Positions 35,853-46,757 of a DNA stretch of 64,000 bases are shown one piece after another (the stretch's first letter is position 1; every line of letters starts with the position of its first letter). The stretch comes from Poseidonocella pacifica (lineage in GTDB: Bacteria; Pseudomonadota; Alphaproteobacteria; Rhodobacterales; Rhodobacteraceae): assembly GCF_900111875.1 (NCBI RefSeq), contig NZ_FOJU01000003.1, positions 619,327 to 683,326 of the forward strand, read 5' to 3'. Made by a program: the position numbers and the translations under genes. Below the pieces are notes generated by a model. That model was given only the letters and a program-made list of their open reading frames with translations. It did not search any database and was not told where the DNA came from.

Positions 35853-38255
35853 TCAGGCGAGGCCAGCTTCCTCCATCAGTCTCTCGGCCTCTTCCGCGAG
35901 CAAGCGTTCCCTCCCCGCTCCTTCCACCGGAACTTTGCCGGGCTCCAGAAAAAGTGGCGCGGCGAGCGGCGTAACCCGCTGAAGCGTGAGGTGGTCTATG
36001 CGCCCTTGCACCCGCATCGCCATTTCCTCGATCCGACCGAAATCGACAAGGCCTCGCATGGCTTCGGTCCGGGTGATCCGCATCATCAAATGGTCCGGGT
36101 CGTATTTCAGCAGGGTGTCATAGAGGATATCCGAGGAAAATGTCGCCTGCCGCCCGCTCTTGCGTTGCGCATTGGGAAGGTTCCGCTCGATGAGGCCTGC
36201 GATCGTGGCGGAGGTCTTGAACGTCCGCTTCATCACGGCGTTCCCGGCAAGCCACGTCTCAAGTCCCGCGCGCAAGGCTGCGATATCAAACAGCGGGGCG
36301 GGGTCGGACAGCGGCTCCAGCCCCCAGATCAGGGTCGCATAATCAGTGGCCACGAACCCAAGGGGATGCAGGCCCATCTCCTCCATTCGTTTTGTAAGGA
36401 TGAGGCCGAGCGTCTGTTGGGCATTTCGCCCCGCGAACCCATAGACACATGTGTGCGCCCGACCGTCGCGGGGAAAACTCTCTATCAGCAGACGGCCCTC
36501 TTCGGGAAGTCGCGACACCTCCCGCTGAAGCGCGAGCCAGCGGGCCGTATGATCGGGAAGCTCCGGCCAACTTGGCTGTCGGAACATCCCCAGGATCCGA
36601 TGGGAAAGTTCGGTAGAGGTGGCGAATTTGGTTCCCATGAAGGTGGCGATCTTGGGTTCACGATCCGCGCGCCGCGTCACCTCGACCGTCATCTCGCGCA
36701 GATTTTCATAGCGCACGATCTGTCCCCCGATCAGAAACGTGTCGCCCGGCGTCAGGGTCGCGGCAAAACCCTCTTCGACCTCTCCCAACGGTGCCCCGCC
36801 CCGCCCCTTGATGCGAACCTTGAGCGTATCGGTATCCATGATGGTGCCGATGTTCATTCGGATGCGCTGCGCCGCGCGGGGATCACGGAGTTGCCAAAGC
36901 CCGCCTTGCATCAGCAATCGCTGCCACCGGTCATAGGCGCGCAGCGCGTATCCCCCGGTTGCACAGAACTCCAGACAATCGTCGAAGGCCGCGCGCGCCA
37001 GATCTGCATAAGCCCCAACAGTGCGGACCTCCGCAAACAACGCGTCGGCCTCGAAAGGCCCCGCGCAGGCTCGGATCAGGATATGCTGGCACAACACGTC
37101 GAGTGGCCCCGGCCCCTTAAGATCCCCGTCGAGATCGTTCTCCTGTGCGGCTTGCAAGGCGGCGATACACTCGACCACTTCGAACCGGTTCGCAGGCACC
37201 AGTCGAGCCTTGGACGGCGCGTTATAGCGGTGGTTGGCGCGCCCGATCCGCTGGACAAGGCGCTTCACGTTCTTCGGCGCGCCAATCTGGATGACGAGGT
37301 CCACATCACCCCAGTCGATCCCAAGATCGAGCGATCCGGTACAAACAATCGCGCGCAACTCACCTCGGACCATGGCGGCCTCGACCTTCTCACGCTGTTC
37401 CCGAGCGAGAGAGCCATGGTGAATTCCGATGGGCAGGTCGTCGTCGTTTTGAAGCCAAAGCGCGTGGAAGAAAAGCTCCGCCTGTGCGCGGGTATTGTGA
37501 AAGATGAGTGTCGTGCGATGCTGTCGCACTGCCTCCAGCACTTCGGCGATAGCATATCGCCCCCCTCCCCCGGCCCAAGGCGGGGGTTCGGGCAAATCGA
37601 GCATCGCGATATCTGGAGCAGGGCCTGGATCAGCAACGAGCACGCGGCATGGATCGGGATGACACGCGAGCCCGCGCGCCATGGCGCCGGGGTCCTCCAC
37701 CGTCGCCGAGAGGCCAACCCGCCGCAACCCCGGAGCCATGGCCTGTAACCGCGAGAGGGCGAGTATGAGTTGATCGCCCCGTTTTGATTCCGCCAAAGCG
37801 TGGATCTCATCCACGATGACCCGTTGCAGGCCAGCGAACATGCGCGGCGCATCCTCATAAGAGGTCAGCAGCGCGAGCGATTCCGGAGTGGTCAGCAGGA
37901 TATGGGGCGGGTCGGCCCGCTGCCGCTTTTTGCGTGTGTAGGAGGTGTCACCCGTTCGGTCTTCGATCCGGATCGGCAGCCCCATTTCCGCCACCGGAGT
38001 TTCAAGATTGCGCCGAATATCCGCCGCCAGCGCCTTGAGCGGGGAGACGTAGAGCGTATGCAACCCCTCGCTCGGTGCCGAGGCGAGTTCCGCCAGCGTG
38101 GGGAGGAATCCGGCCATCGTCTTGCCACCGCCGGTAGGCGCAACGAGCAAGGTCGCAGGCTCAGAGGCTACCTCCAGCATCGCCAACTGGTGGGGATGAA
38201 GCGACCAGCCGCGAGTGCTGAACCACTGGGAAATGGGATCGGGGAGTTGGGTCAT
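35853..38255 (-). CDS. Ligase-associated DEAD/DEAH-box DNA helicase (Lhr-like)
   Basis: An 800-residue superfamily 2 helicase. Motif I APTGGGKT, motif II VDEIHAL (DEIH variant), motif III LSATVEDP, and motif VI RIGRANHR are present in order, followed by the Lhr-type winged-helix region with RMNIGTIMDTDTLKVR. These helicases act with a ligase, exonuclease and PdeM in a repair module. PdeM follows directly on the same strand. The other two partners are absent from the window. Confidence 0.92.
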   Translation of the reverse strand: MTQLPDPISQWFSTRGWSLHPHQLAMLEVASEPATLLVAPTGGGKTMAGFLPTLAELASAPSEGLHTLYVSPLKALAADIRRNLETPVAEMGLPIRIEDRTGDTSYTRKKRQRADPPHILLTTPESLALLTSYEDAPRMFAGLQRVIVDEIHALAESKRGDQLILALSRLQAMAPGLRRVGLSATVEDPGAMARGLACHPDPCRVLVADPGPAPDIAMLDLPEPPPWAGGGGRYAIAEVLEAVRQHRTTLIFHNTRAQAELFFHALWLQNDDDLPIGIHHGSLAREQREKVEAAMVRGELRAIVCTGSLDLGIDWGDVDLVIQIGAPKNVKRLVQRIGRANHRYNAPSKARLVPANRFEVVECIAALQAAQENDLDGDLKGPGPLDVLCQHILIRACAGPFEADALFAEVRTVGAYADLARAAFDDCLEFCATGGYALRAYDRWQRLLMQGGLWQLRDPRAAQRIRMNIGTIMDTDTLKVRIKGRGGAPLGEVEEGFAATLTPGDTFLIGGQIVRYENLREMTVEVTRRADREPKIATFMGTKFATSTELSHRILGMFRQPSWPELPDHTARWLALQREVSRLPEEGRLLIESFPRDGRAHTCVYGFAGRNAQQTLGLILTKRMEEMGLHPLGFVATDYATLIWGLEPLSDPAPLFDIAALRAGLETWLAGNAVMKRTFKTSATIAGLIERNLPNAQRKSGRQATFSSDILYDTLLKYDPDHLMMRITRTEAMRGLVDFGRIEEMAMRVQGRIDHLTLQRVTPLAAPLFLEPGKVPVEGAGRERLLAEEAERLMEEAGLA

Positions 38256-38404
38256 CGCGGCCAGTTATTCATCCCGTAGAGGGCGCTTCAAGTGGCCGTC
38301 GGGTGAACCGGACCCGTGCGAGCAAGAAATCGGTGCATGTCTGGCCTCTCTCCCAGCATTCGAGGGGTTTTCATTTACCGACGCCGATGTATAACCCTGA
38401 TCCT

Positions 38405-38488
38405 ATGACACGGAATGCCCATATCGCCCTCGCGACCGCGCCTTTTGCGCGTCAGCTTCCGCTCGACCTACTCCTAAGCCGCCCCTGA
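38405..38488 (+). CDS. Leucine-rich leader peptide upstream of leuA
   Basis: A 27-codon frame (ATG 38405, TGA 38486-38488) has six leucine codons, four of them in a tight run CTC-GAC-CTA-CTC-CTA (38462-38476). CTA is rare in this GC-rich genome, so it would be sensitive to charged tRNA-Leu supply. It ends 76 bases before leuA. Nothing else was recognised in the 149 bases before it (38256-38404). The layout is that of a classic attenuator leader, but expression of the peptide is inferred. Confidence 0.6.
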   Translation: MTRNAHIALATAPFARQLPLDLLLSRP

Positions 38489-38534
38489 GCGTGCCCTTCG
38501 GCGCGATTCGCTTAGGGGAAAATCGGCTCGCGCC
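38468..38534 (+). promoter_or_regulatory. Candidate leucine attenuator with alternative hairpins
   Basis: CGTGCC (38490-38495) can pair with GGCGCG (38500-38505, one G-T), and the same GGCGCG can instead pair perfectly with CGCGCC (38529-38534). A third stem, CCTAAGC (38473-38479) with GCTTAGG (38510-38516), includes the last leucine codon. These are the mutually exclusive structures expected of ribosome-stalling attenuation. The 3' hairpin is followed by AAGAGGTTTAGG rather than a T-run, so whether it terminates transcription or masks the leuA start region is unclear. Confidence 0.5.
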
Positions 38535-38564
38535 AAGAGGTTTAGGACACAGAAAGATACCAAA

Positions 38565-40139
38565 ATGACTGATACCGTATCCAAAGATCGCGTTTTGATC
38601 TTCGACACGACCTTGCGCGATGGTGAGCAAAGCCCCGGCGCGACCATGACCCATGAGGAAAAGCTCGAAATTGCGGGCCTGCTTGATGACATGGGCGTCG
38701 ACATCATCGAGGCAGGATTTCCTATCGCCTCCGAGGGCGATTTCCGCGCCGTCTCCGAGATCGCTCGGCAAAGCAGGAATTCCACGATCTGCGGCCTTGC
38801 CCGCGCCAACTTGACCGATATCGACCGATGCTGGGAAGCGGTTCAACATGCCAAAAGCCCGCGCATCCACACATTCATCGGCACATCCCCCCTCCACCGT
38901 GCGATCCCCAATCTCGACATGGATCAGATGGCCGAGCGTATCCACGATACGGTGACCCATGCGCGCAACCTCTGTGACAACATCCAATGGTCGCCGATGG
39001 ATGCCACGCGGACGGAATGGGACTATCTCTGCCGCGTCGTGGAAATCGCGATCAAGGCGGGCGCGACGACCATCAATATCCCCGATACGGTCGGCTACAC
39101 CGCCCCGCGCGAAAGCGCGGATCTCATCCGGCGCCTCATTGAGACGGTACCCGGTGCCGACGACATCATCTTTGCCACCCATTGTCACAACGACCTTGGC
39201 ATGGCGACGGCCAACGCTCTTGCCGCCGTCGAAGGCGGCGCGCGACAGATCGAATGCACGATCAACGGCCTCGGGGAGCGCGCGGGCAACACCGCCCTCG
39301 AAGAGGTTGTCATGGCGCTCAAGGTGCGCGGCGACATCATGCCCTATGAGACGGGCGTGGACAGCCGCAAGATCATGAACATCTCGCGGCGCGTGGCCAC
39401 CGTGTCTGGCTTCGCGGTGCAGTTCAACAAGGCCATCGTGGGCAAGAACGCCTTTGCCCATGAGAGCGGCATCCATCAGGACGGCATGCTCAAGAACGCC
39501 GAAACCTTTGAGATCATGCGCCCCGAAGATGTGGGTCTTTCGGAAACGAACCTCGTCATGGGGAAACATTCGGGTCGCGCGGCGCTTCGGGCCAAGCTCA
39601 AGGATTTGGGCTTTGAGCTTGGGGACAACCAGCTCAAGGATGTCTTTGTCCGGTTCAAGGAACTCGCCGATCGCAAGAAGGAGGTCTATGACGAAGACCT
39701 CATCGCATTGGTTTCTGCCGCCACCGATCCTGCGGCGGATCATCTTCAGATCGTGTCGCTCAAGGTTCTCTGCGGCACAGGCGGTCCGGCAGAAGCGACG
39801 CTTGAGATGGAAATCGACGGCAAGGATTCCATCGCCACGGAACACGGCGACGGCCCGGTGGATGCTGCGTTCAAGGCGATCCGCGTGTTGCACCCCAACA
39901 AGGCACGCCTGCAACTCTATCAGGTGCACGCCGTCACCGAAGGCACCGACGCCCAAGCCACCGTCAGCGTCCGGCTCGAGGAGGATGGTATGATCGCGAC
40001 CGGCCAGTCGGCCGATACCGACACGGTCGTTGCCTCTGCCAAGGCCTATGTCAACGCGCTCAACCGCCTCGTGGTGCGGCGCAACAAGACCGGACCGGGG
40101 GCAGATACGCGTGAGGTTTCCTACAAGGACGTCTCATAG
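38565..40139 (+). CDS. leuA: 2-isopropylmalate synthase
   Basis: First committed enzyme of leucine synthesis, condensing acetyl-CoA with 2-ketoisovalerate. The 524 residues include the N-terminal TIM barrel with [15 protein letters not shown], the metal-binding [21 protein letters not shown], and NGLGERAGN, then the C-terminal LeuA dimer/regulatory domain (about 385-515) that binds leucine for feedback inhibition. The ATG lacks a strong ribosome-binding site (AGAAAGAT upstream), consistent with leader control. A perfect hairpin follows the gene. Confidence 0.96.
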   Translation: MTDTVSKDRVLIFDTTLRDGEQSPGATMTHEEKLEIAGLLDDMGVDIIEAGFPIASEGDFRAVSEIARQSRNSTICGLARANLTDIDRCWEAVQHAKSPRIHTFIGTSPLHRAIPNLDMDQMAERIHDTVTHARNLCDNIQWSPMDATRTEWDYLCRVVEIAIKAGATTINIPDTVGYTAPRESADLIRRLIETVPGADDIIFATHCHNDLGMATANALAAVEGGARQIECTINGLGERAGNTALEEVVMALKVRGDIMPYETGVDSRKIMNISRRVATVSGFAVQFNKAIVGKNAFAHESGIHQDGMLKNAETFEIMRPEDVGLSETNLVMGKHSGRAALRAKLKDLGFELGDNQLKDVFVRFKELADRKKEVYDEDLIALVSAATDPAADHLQIVSLKVLCGTGGPAEATLEMEIDGKDSIATEHGDGPVDAAFKAIRVLHPNKARLQLYQVHAVTEGTDAQATVSVRLEEDGMIATGQSADTDTVVASAKAYVNALNRLVVRRNKTGPGADTREVSYKDVS

Positions 40140-40219
40140 TTCGCCGCACCGGCGGATTTGCGTCGTTTTGCTCGGACGCGGCCCTTTAACCTCGGTGCTG
40201 CCGCGCCTATAAGACTTTC

Positions 40220-41318
<1,099 letters not shown>

Positions 41319-41342
41319 CGCTATCCGTGGAGAGGCCGCCAC

Positions 41343-42236
41343 GTGGCCAAGACCGGCACCAACAATGAGGACTATGTCCGCCCGATACGCCGCCTGCTGA
41401 CGGCGATCCTCGTGTTGTGCCTGCTCGGGTTGTTCCTCGTCTGGCGCATCGACAGCCCGCGCGTGGAACGGTTCCGCATGGCGGTGATCGACAGGGTGGT
41501 CCCGAGTTTTGATTGGGCGATGACCCCTGTTACGGCCTCGGTGAACCTCTTTCGGGACTTCCAGAGCTATCAGCGGGTTTACCAGCAGAACAAGGACCTG
41601 CGCCGCGAATTGCAGCAGATGCGCGCCTGGAAAGAAGCCGCGCTCCAGCTCGAACAGGAAAACGCCAAGCTTCTCGATCTCAACAATGTGCGACTTGATC
41701 CACGCCTCACGAAGGTGACGGGTGTCGTAATGGCTGACAGTGGTTCCCCATTCCGTCAATCGGTCCTGCTCAACGTGGGCGCGCGCGACGGAATTCGCGA
41801 TGGCTGGGCCACGATGGACGGCGTCGGCCTTGTTGGACGGATCTCGGGCGTGGGACAGCAGATCTCCCGCGTTATTCTGGTCACCGACAGCAACAGCCGC
41901 ATGCCGGTGACGATCCAGCCGTCCGGACAGCGCGCTATCCTTCAGGGCGACAACACCGCGACCCCCGTGGTCAGCTTCCTCGAAAACCCCGACCTCGTGC
42001 GTCCCGGCGACAGAATCGTCAGCTCCGGCGATGGCGGGGTCTTTCCCGCGGACATTCTCGTGGGGCAGGTTGCCGAAGATCCCCGGGGCCGATTGCGCGC
42101 TCGGCTGGCCGCCGATTTCGAACGTTTGGAATTCCTCCGCGTACTTCGCAGCCACGAGGCGGAGGTTATTTCCGACCCCGGATCACTCATCGCGCCACCC
42201 ACCCTGCCGGAAACCGCTGAGGTCCCTGATGGCTGA
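41343..42236 (+). CDS. mreC: Rod-shape-determining protein MreC
   Basis: Bitopic inner-membrane protein whose periplasmic part activates PBP2. 297 residues: short cytoplasmic end, one transmembrane helix (about 17-34), a coiled coil (about 65-110, NKDLRRELQQM... ALQLEQENAKL) and a beta-rich domain with SVLLNVGARDGIRDGWATM and GDRIVSSGDGGVFPADILVG. The start is GTG 41343 just after GGAGAGGCCGCCAC. It overlaps mreD by eight bases. Confidence 0.95.
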   Translation: MAKTGTNNEDYVRPIRRLLTAILVLCLLGLFLVWRIDSPRVERFRMAVIDRVVPSFDWAMTPVTASVNLFRDFQSYQRVYQQNKDLRRELQQMRAWKEAALQLEQENAKLLDLNNVRLDPRLTKVTGVVMADSGSPFRQSVLLNVGARDGIRDGWATMDGVGLVGRISGVGQQISRVILVTDSNSRMPVTIQPSGQRAILQGDNTATPVVSFLENPDLVRPGDRIVSSGDGGVFPADILVGQVAEDPRGRLRARLAADFERLEFLRVLRSHEAEVISDPGSLIAPPTLPETAEVPDG

Positions 42237-42768
42237 GCGCGATGCATGGCACACATGGGCGTCGCGGGGCCTGTTTGCGTTTATAGCGCTCGGCATCATG
42301 TTCTTTCATCTGCTGCCGCTTGAGACCACTCCGCGTGGCTGGGCCGCGCCAGACCTCATGCTCGCCACCACCATTGCATGGACGATCCGCAGGCCGGACC
42401 ACCTGCCGGTTCTACTGGTGGCGTTGCTGTTCCTGATCGAGGATTTGCTCTACCAACGCCCGCCCGGCCTTTGGCCGGCGCTGATGGTCCTGTTGACGGA
42501 ACGTCTCCGGCTTGGGGAGGCAGGTTATCGCACCATGCCGTTCTTGCAGGAATGGTTTTATACCGCCTTTCTGATGGCTGCGTCCGTCACGCTCTATCAT
42601 GTCCTGCTTTCCGTCTTTTTCGTAGATCGTCCGCCTCTTGGCCTGTCACTGTTTCAAACGGGGGCCACGATCCTTTTCTATCCGGCCGTGGTTGGCGCGC
42701 TGCACTTCCTCATCGGCATTCGCAAACTCTCGCCGGGCGAGTCGGAAACCTCGGGGGTGAGATCGTGA
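42229..42768 (+). CDS. mreD: Rod-shape-determining protein MreD
   Basis: A 179-residue polytopic inner-membrane protein with about five hydrophobic segments, poorly conserved in sequence as usual for the family, but placed exactly in the mreC-mreD-mrdA order. FLIEDLLYQRPPGLWPALMVLLTE is the recognisable middle part. ATG 42229 lies within the end of mreC (8-base overlap) and its TGA overlaps the GTG of mrdA (4 bases), so the three are translationally linked. Confidence 0.93.
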   Translation: MAERDAWHTWASRGLFAFIALGIMFFHLLPLETTPRGWAAPDLMLATTIAWTIRRPDHLPVLLVALLFLIEDLLYQRPPGLWPALMVLLTERLRLGEAGYRTMPFLQEWFYTAFLMAASVTLYHVLLSVFFVDRPPLGLSLFQTGATILFYPAVVGALHFLIGIRKLSPGESETSGVRS

Positions 42769-44687
42769 AAAGATCGCCGAAGGATACCGCGCTTTCTGTC
42801 ACGCGGATCAGCCGCCGGGGTCTTGTCCTTGGGGCTGCTCAGATGGGGTTCATCGGGCTGCTTGGCCTGCGCATGCGCCACCTGCAGGTCGAAGAGGCCG
42901 ATCAGTTTCGCCTGCTCGCCGAAGAAAACCGCGTCAACGTGCGTTTGATCCCTCCATCACGGGGCCAGATTTTCGACCGGAACGGAATTCCCATCGCGGT
43001 CAACGCCCCCGCCTACCGGATCGTGCTTGTCCGCGAGGATGCGGGCGACATCGAAGAAACCTTCGCACAGCTGGCCACCCTGATCGACTTCGACGACTCC
43101 GACGTCGCCCGCGCCAAGGCGGAAATGAAGCGCAGCCCGCCCTTTTTGCCGGTAACAATCGCCGATCAGGTCAGTTGGGCCGAAGTCAGCCGGGTGGCCG
43201 TCAATGCGCCTTCCTTGCCCGGCGTGACACCCGAGGTTGGCCTGTCGCGTCACTATCTGTCGGGAAGCGACTTTGCCCATGTGGTGGGATACGTCGGGCC
43301 GGTAAGCGAGCGTGACCTTGCGCGCTATGAAGAACCCGATCAGGTGCTGCGCATTCCGCGGTTTCAGATTGGCAAAATCGGCGTCGAAGCCAAACTTGAA
43401 GAAGAGTTGCGCGGCAAGGCCGGGGCCAAACGTGTCGAGGTCAATGCCGTGGGCCGCGTCATGCGTGAACTTGACCGGCGCGAGGGCGAAGCCGGCGCGG
43501 ATATCCAACTCTCCGTCGATCACAAGCTGCAAAACTACGTTCAAGCGCGACTCGGCTCCGAAAGCGCCTCTTGTGTAGTGATCGATTGCGATACCGGGGA
43601 TGTTCTCGCCTCCGCGTCCTCGCCGAGTTTTGATCCGAACCTGTTTGTCCGGGGCATCAGCGTGAAGGATTACGCGCTTCTGCGGGACAATGACCACCGC
43701 CCCCTCGCCTCCAAGACGGTGCAGGACGCCTACCCCCCCGGTTCCACCTTCAAGATCGTCACGGCGCTCGCGGGGCTGGAGGCTGGCGTCATCTCCCCCA
43801 ACGACACCGTTTATTGCCCCGGACACATGACAGTGAGCGGTCGCCGCTTCCATTGTTGGAAACGTGTGGGGCACGGCTCAATGGATCTCAACACCTCGCT
43901 CCGCGAGAGTTGCGACGTGTATTATTACGATCTCGCGCTGAAGGTCGGTATCGAGCGGATCGCGGAGATGGCCCACAAGCTCGGGTTGGGCGCGCGAACC
44001 GGCGTGCCGATGTCCGCCGAGACCGAAGGCATCATCCCCACCAAGGAATGGAAGCGGGTAAACCGCGGTCAGGAATGGGTTGTGGGCGATACGGTCAACG
44101 TGTCCATTGGGCAGGGCCTTGTGCTGACCTCGCCGTTACAGCTTGCGTTGATGACGGCGCGTGTGGCCACGGGCCGCTCGGTGACGCCGCGCCTGATCCG
44201 CAGCCTCGACGGCGTCATGCAGCCTGACGGTGCTGGGGAGGATCTTGGGATCGCCCCCGAAAACCTTCGCCAGGTTCGCCGCGCGATGTTCAACGTCTCC
44301 AATCACCGGCGCGGCACGGCCTATCGTTCCCGCATCGAGAACGATGCGATGCGTATGGCCGGCAAGACCGGGACGGCGCAGGTGCGCTCCAAGGTGGTGC
44401 GCAACGAGGACGTGCCATGGAATGAGCGGGACCACGCCTTGTTCGTGAACTTCGCGCCCCATGATACACCCCGGATCGCGGTATCCATCGTGGTCGAACA
44501 TGGCGGCGGTGGGTCGGCCACAGCCGCCCCGATTGCCCGCGACATCACCCTGCAGGCCCTCTATGGCGGAACGCCGCCCCTGGACGCCTATCCCGCCGCC
44601 GACCGGGCGCGCATCGAAAAGCAGCAGGAGGAGCTCCGCCAGCGGATCACCCCGAATGAAGCCAGCACCGAGAGCGACCGCGCATGA
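42765..44687 (+). CDS. mrdA: Penicillin-binding protein 2 (elongasome transpeptidase)
   Basis: Class B PBP that crosslinks peptidoglycan during side-wall growth. 640 residues with one N-terminal membrane helix, the dimerisation/pedestal region (RGQIFDRNG) and the transpeptidase domain: SxxK at Ser327-Lys330 (GSTFKI), SxN-equivalent Ser382-Cys-Asp (as in other PBP2 proteins), and Lys534-Thr-Gly. The start is GTG 42765, overlapping the mreD stop by four bases behind GGGGGTGAG. Its stop overlaps rodA. Confidence 0.96.
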   Translation: MKRSPKDTALSVTRISRRGLVLGAAQMGFIGLLGLRMRHLQVEEADQFRLLAEENRVNVRLIPPSRGQIFDRNGIPIAVNAPAYRIVLVREDAGDIEETFAQLATLIDFDDSDVARAKAEMKRSPPFLPVTIADQVSWAEVSRVAVNAPSLPGVTPEVGLSRHYLSGSDFAHVVGYVGPVSERDLARYEEPDQVLRIPRFQIGKIGVEAKLEEELRGKAGAKRVEVNAVGRVMRELDRREGEAGADIQLSVDHKLQNYVQARLGSESASCVVIDCDTGDVLASASSPSFDPNLFVRGISVKDYALLRDNDHRPLASKTVQDAYPPGSTFKIVTALAGLEAGVISPNDTVYCPGHMTVSGRRFHCWKRVGHGSMDLNTSLRESCDVYYYDLALKVGIERIAEMAHKLGLGARTGVPMSAETEGIIPTKEWKRVNRGQEWVVGDTVNVSIGQGLVLTSPLQLALMTARVATGRSVTPRLIRSLDGVMQPDGAGEDLGIAPENLRQVRRAMFNVSNHRRGTAYRSRIENDAMRMAGKTGTAQVRSKVVRNEDVPWNERDHALFVNFAPHDTPRIAVSIVVEHGGGGSATAAPIARDITLQALYGGTPPLDAYPAADRARIEKQQEELRQRITPNEASTESDRA

Positions 44688-45823
44688 GTTATCTGGAGTA
44701 CTCGGTCAAGACGGCACCCACGGGTTTCTCCAAGGTGTTCTACCTCAACTGGGCCCTGATCCTGTTGCTGTCGGCGGTGGCCTCGGTCGGATTCCTGATG
44801 CTGTATTCCGTTGCGGGGGGCAGCTTCTCCCCTTGGGCCGAACCGCAGATGAAGCGCTTTGCCATGGGCCTCGGCGCGATGTTCGCGGTCGCCATGGTGC
44901 CCATCTGGTTCTGGCGTAACATGGCGGGATTGGTGTTTGTCGCGGCGTTGGCATTGCTTGTCGCGGTGGAATTCATCGGGGCGGTCGGCATGGGGGCGCA
45001 ACGCTGGATCGACATCGGCTTCATGCGATTGCAACCCTCCGAGGTCGCCAAGATCGCGCTCGTCATGCTCCTCGCGGCCTATTACGACTGGCTTCCGGTC
45101 CAGAAGGTTTCCCGGCCGCTCTGGATTATCGTGCCCGTCCTGATCATTCTGCTGCCGACCTATCTGGTCCTGCGCCAACCGGATCTCGGCACCGCACTCC
45201 TGTTGCTAATCGCCGGAGCGGGCATGATGTTTTTCGCGGGCGTCCACTGGGCCTATTTCGCCGCCGTTGCCGCGCTTGGGATCGGGACGATCACGGCGGT
45301 GTTTCAGTCCCGCGGGACGGACTGGCAACTGCTGAAGGATTATCAATTCCGGCGGATCGATACGTTTCTTGATCCTGCCTCCGACCCGCTCGGGGCCGGG
45401 TATCACATCACCCAATCCAAGATCGCGCTTGGATCTGGGGGCTGGACGGGCCGGGGGTTCATGCAAGGAACCCAATCACGCCTCAACTTCCTTCCCGAAA
45501 AGCATACCGATTTCATCTTCACCACGCTGGCCGAAGAATTCGGCTTCATCGGTGCGGCCTCGCTTCTGTTTCTTTATGCGTTGATCATCGTCTTTTGCAT
45601 TGCGACGGCGTTGCGCAATCGTGATCGCTTTTCTTCCCTTCTCGTGCTCGGCATCGCGCTGACCTTCTTTCTCTTCTTCGCCGTCAACATGTCGATGGTG
45701 ATGGGTCTTGCGCCGGTTGTCGGTGTCCCTCTCCCGCTGGTAAGCTATGGCGGATCCGCCATGCTTGTCCTTATGGGAGCTTTCGGCCTCGTACAGAGCG
45801 CCCATGTCCACAGACCACGGTAG
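44684..45823 (+). CDS. rodA: Peptidoglycan glycosyltransferase RodA
   Basis: SEDS-family membrane polymerase that builds glycan strands together with PBP2. 379 residues with about ten transmembrane segments; the SEDS landmarks GAQRWIDIGFMRLQPSEVAKIALV, RQPDLGTALLLL, KHTDFIFTTLAEEFGFIG and GVPLPLVSYGGSAML are all present, including the essential Asp after the WIDIG-like/large-loop region. It overlaps mrdA by four bases (ATGA). Confidence 0.96.
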   Translation: MSYLEYSVKTAPTGFSKVFYLNWALILLLSAVASVGFLMLYSVAGGSFSPWAEPQMKRFAMGLGAMFAVAMVPIWFWRNMAGLVFVAALALLVAVEFIGAVGMGAQRWIDIGFMRLQPSEVAKIALVMLLAAYYDWLPVQKVSRPLWIIVPVLIILLPTYLVLRQPDLGTALLLLIAGAGMMFFAGVHWAYFAAVAALGIGTITAVFQSRGTDWQLLKDYQFRRIDTFLDPASDPLGAGYHITQSKIALGSGGWTGRGFMQGTQSRLNFLPEKHTDFIFTTLAEEFGFIGAASLLFLYALIIVFCIATALRNRDRFSSLLVLGIALTFFLFFAVNMSMVMGLAPVVGVPLPLVSYGGSAMLVLMGAFGLVQSAHVHRPR

Positions 45824-45827
45824 ACCC

Positions 45828-46757
45828 ATGACAAATGTTCTCTTCGCCGCCCCCGTTTCCGTCTGGGAGGCTTACGAAGCGCCCCTGCGGGATGCGTTTG
45901 CGCAAAAGGGCCTTTCGGTCAATCTCGCGACCGACCTCCCCCCAGAGATGGTGGACTACATCATCTATGCGCCGCAGTCGGGTCTGCGTGATTTTCGGCC
46001 CTTCACGCGGGCGAAGGCTGTCTTGAACCTCTGGGCAGGGGTGGAAACCATTGTGGGGAATGAGACGCTGACCCAACCGCTCACGCGTATGGTTGACGAG
46101 GGTCTTACCCAAGGCATGGTCGAATATGTAACGGGCCATGTTCTGCGCCATCACCTTGGCATGGATATCGATCTCCTCCGCGATACCCCCAGTTGGGAGC
46201 CTCGTGTGCCACCGCTTGCCAGCGAGAGGAAGGTCACGATCCTTGGGCTCGGCATCCTTGGGGCCGCTTGTGCGACCGCACTGTCGAACCTCGGGTTCGC
46301 GGTCAGCGGCTGGGCACGCCGCGCCAAGAGCATCGAAGGGGTGCAAAGCTACGGCGGCGAAGCGGGGCTGGTCGACGCGCTCCACGGGGCAGAGATTGTC
46401 GTGCTGCTGCTACCGCTCACCGACGACACGCATCATTTGGTGGACTCCCGCACGCTTGCCCTACTGGCGCCGGGGGCTTTCGTCATCAATCCCGGTCGCG
46501 GCCCGCTGATCGACGATCAATCCCTGCTGGAGGCGCTGGACACAGGCCACGTCGCCCATGCCACACTCGATGTGTTCGCGACCGAGCCATTGCCAGCGGA
46601 TCACCCTTATTGGGCGCATCCCCGCGTGACTGTCACGCCGCACATCGCATCCCATACACGCCCCAAAACCTCTGCGAATGTCATAGCCGAGAACATCCGG
46701 CGCGGTGAAGCGGGCGAGCCACTTTTGCACCTCGTCGACAGGGGCGCCGGCTACTAA
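45828..46757 (+). CDS. ghrA: Glyoxylate/hydroxypyruvate reductase A
   Basis: D-2-hydroxyacid dehydrogenase family NAD(P)H enzyme reducing glyoxylate and hydroxypyruvate. 309 residues; Rossmann motif ILGLGILGAACATAL, the catalytic Arg/Glu/His triad in VINPGRGPL, DVFATEPLP and VTPHIASHT. The N-terminal half with NLWAGVETIV matches the GhrA subgroup. It begins four bases after the rodA stop, at the end of the mre operon, and its stop overlaps the convergent SseB gene by four bases. Confidence 0.92.
   Translation: MTNVLFAAPVSVWEAYEAPLRDAFAQKGLSVNLATDLPPEMVDYIIYAPQSGLRDFRPFTRAKAVLNLWAGVETIVGNETLTQPLTRMVDEGLTQGMVEYVTGHVLRHHLGMDIDLLRDTPSWEPRVPPLASERKVTILGLGILGAACATALSNLGFAVSGWARRAKSIEGVQSYGGEAGLVDALHGAEIVVLLLPLTDDTHHLVDSRTLALLAPGAFVINPGRGPLIDDQSLLEALDTGHVAHATLDVFATEPLPADHPYWAHPRVTVTPHIASHTRPKTSANVIAENIRRGEAGEPLLHLVDRGAGY

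Noticed and set aside
35811..37748. 645-codon plus-strand open frame opposite the helicase
   Set aside because: It mirrors the strong Lhr-like helicase on the other strand, has no recognisable domain and an Arg/His/Pro-rich composition typical of antisense frames in GC-rich DNA.
38403..39956. 517-codon minus-strand frame opposite leuA
   Set aside because: Antisense to LeuA active-site codons; no similarity and no plausible start.
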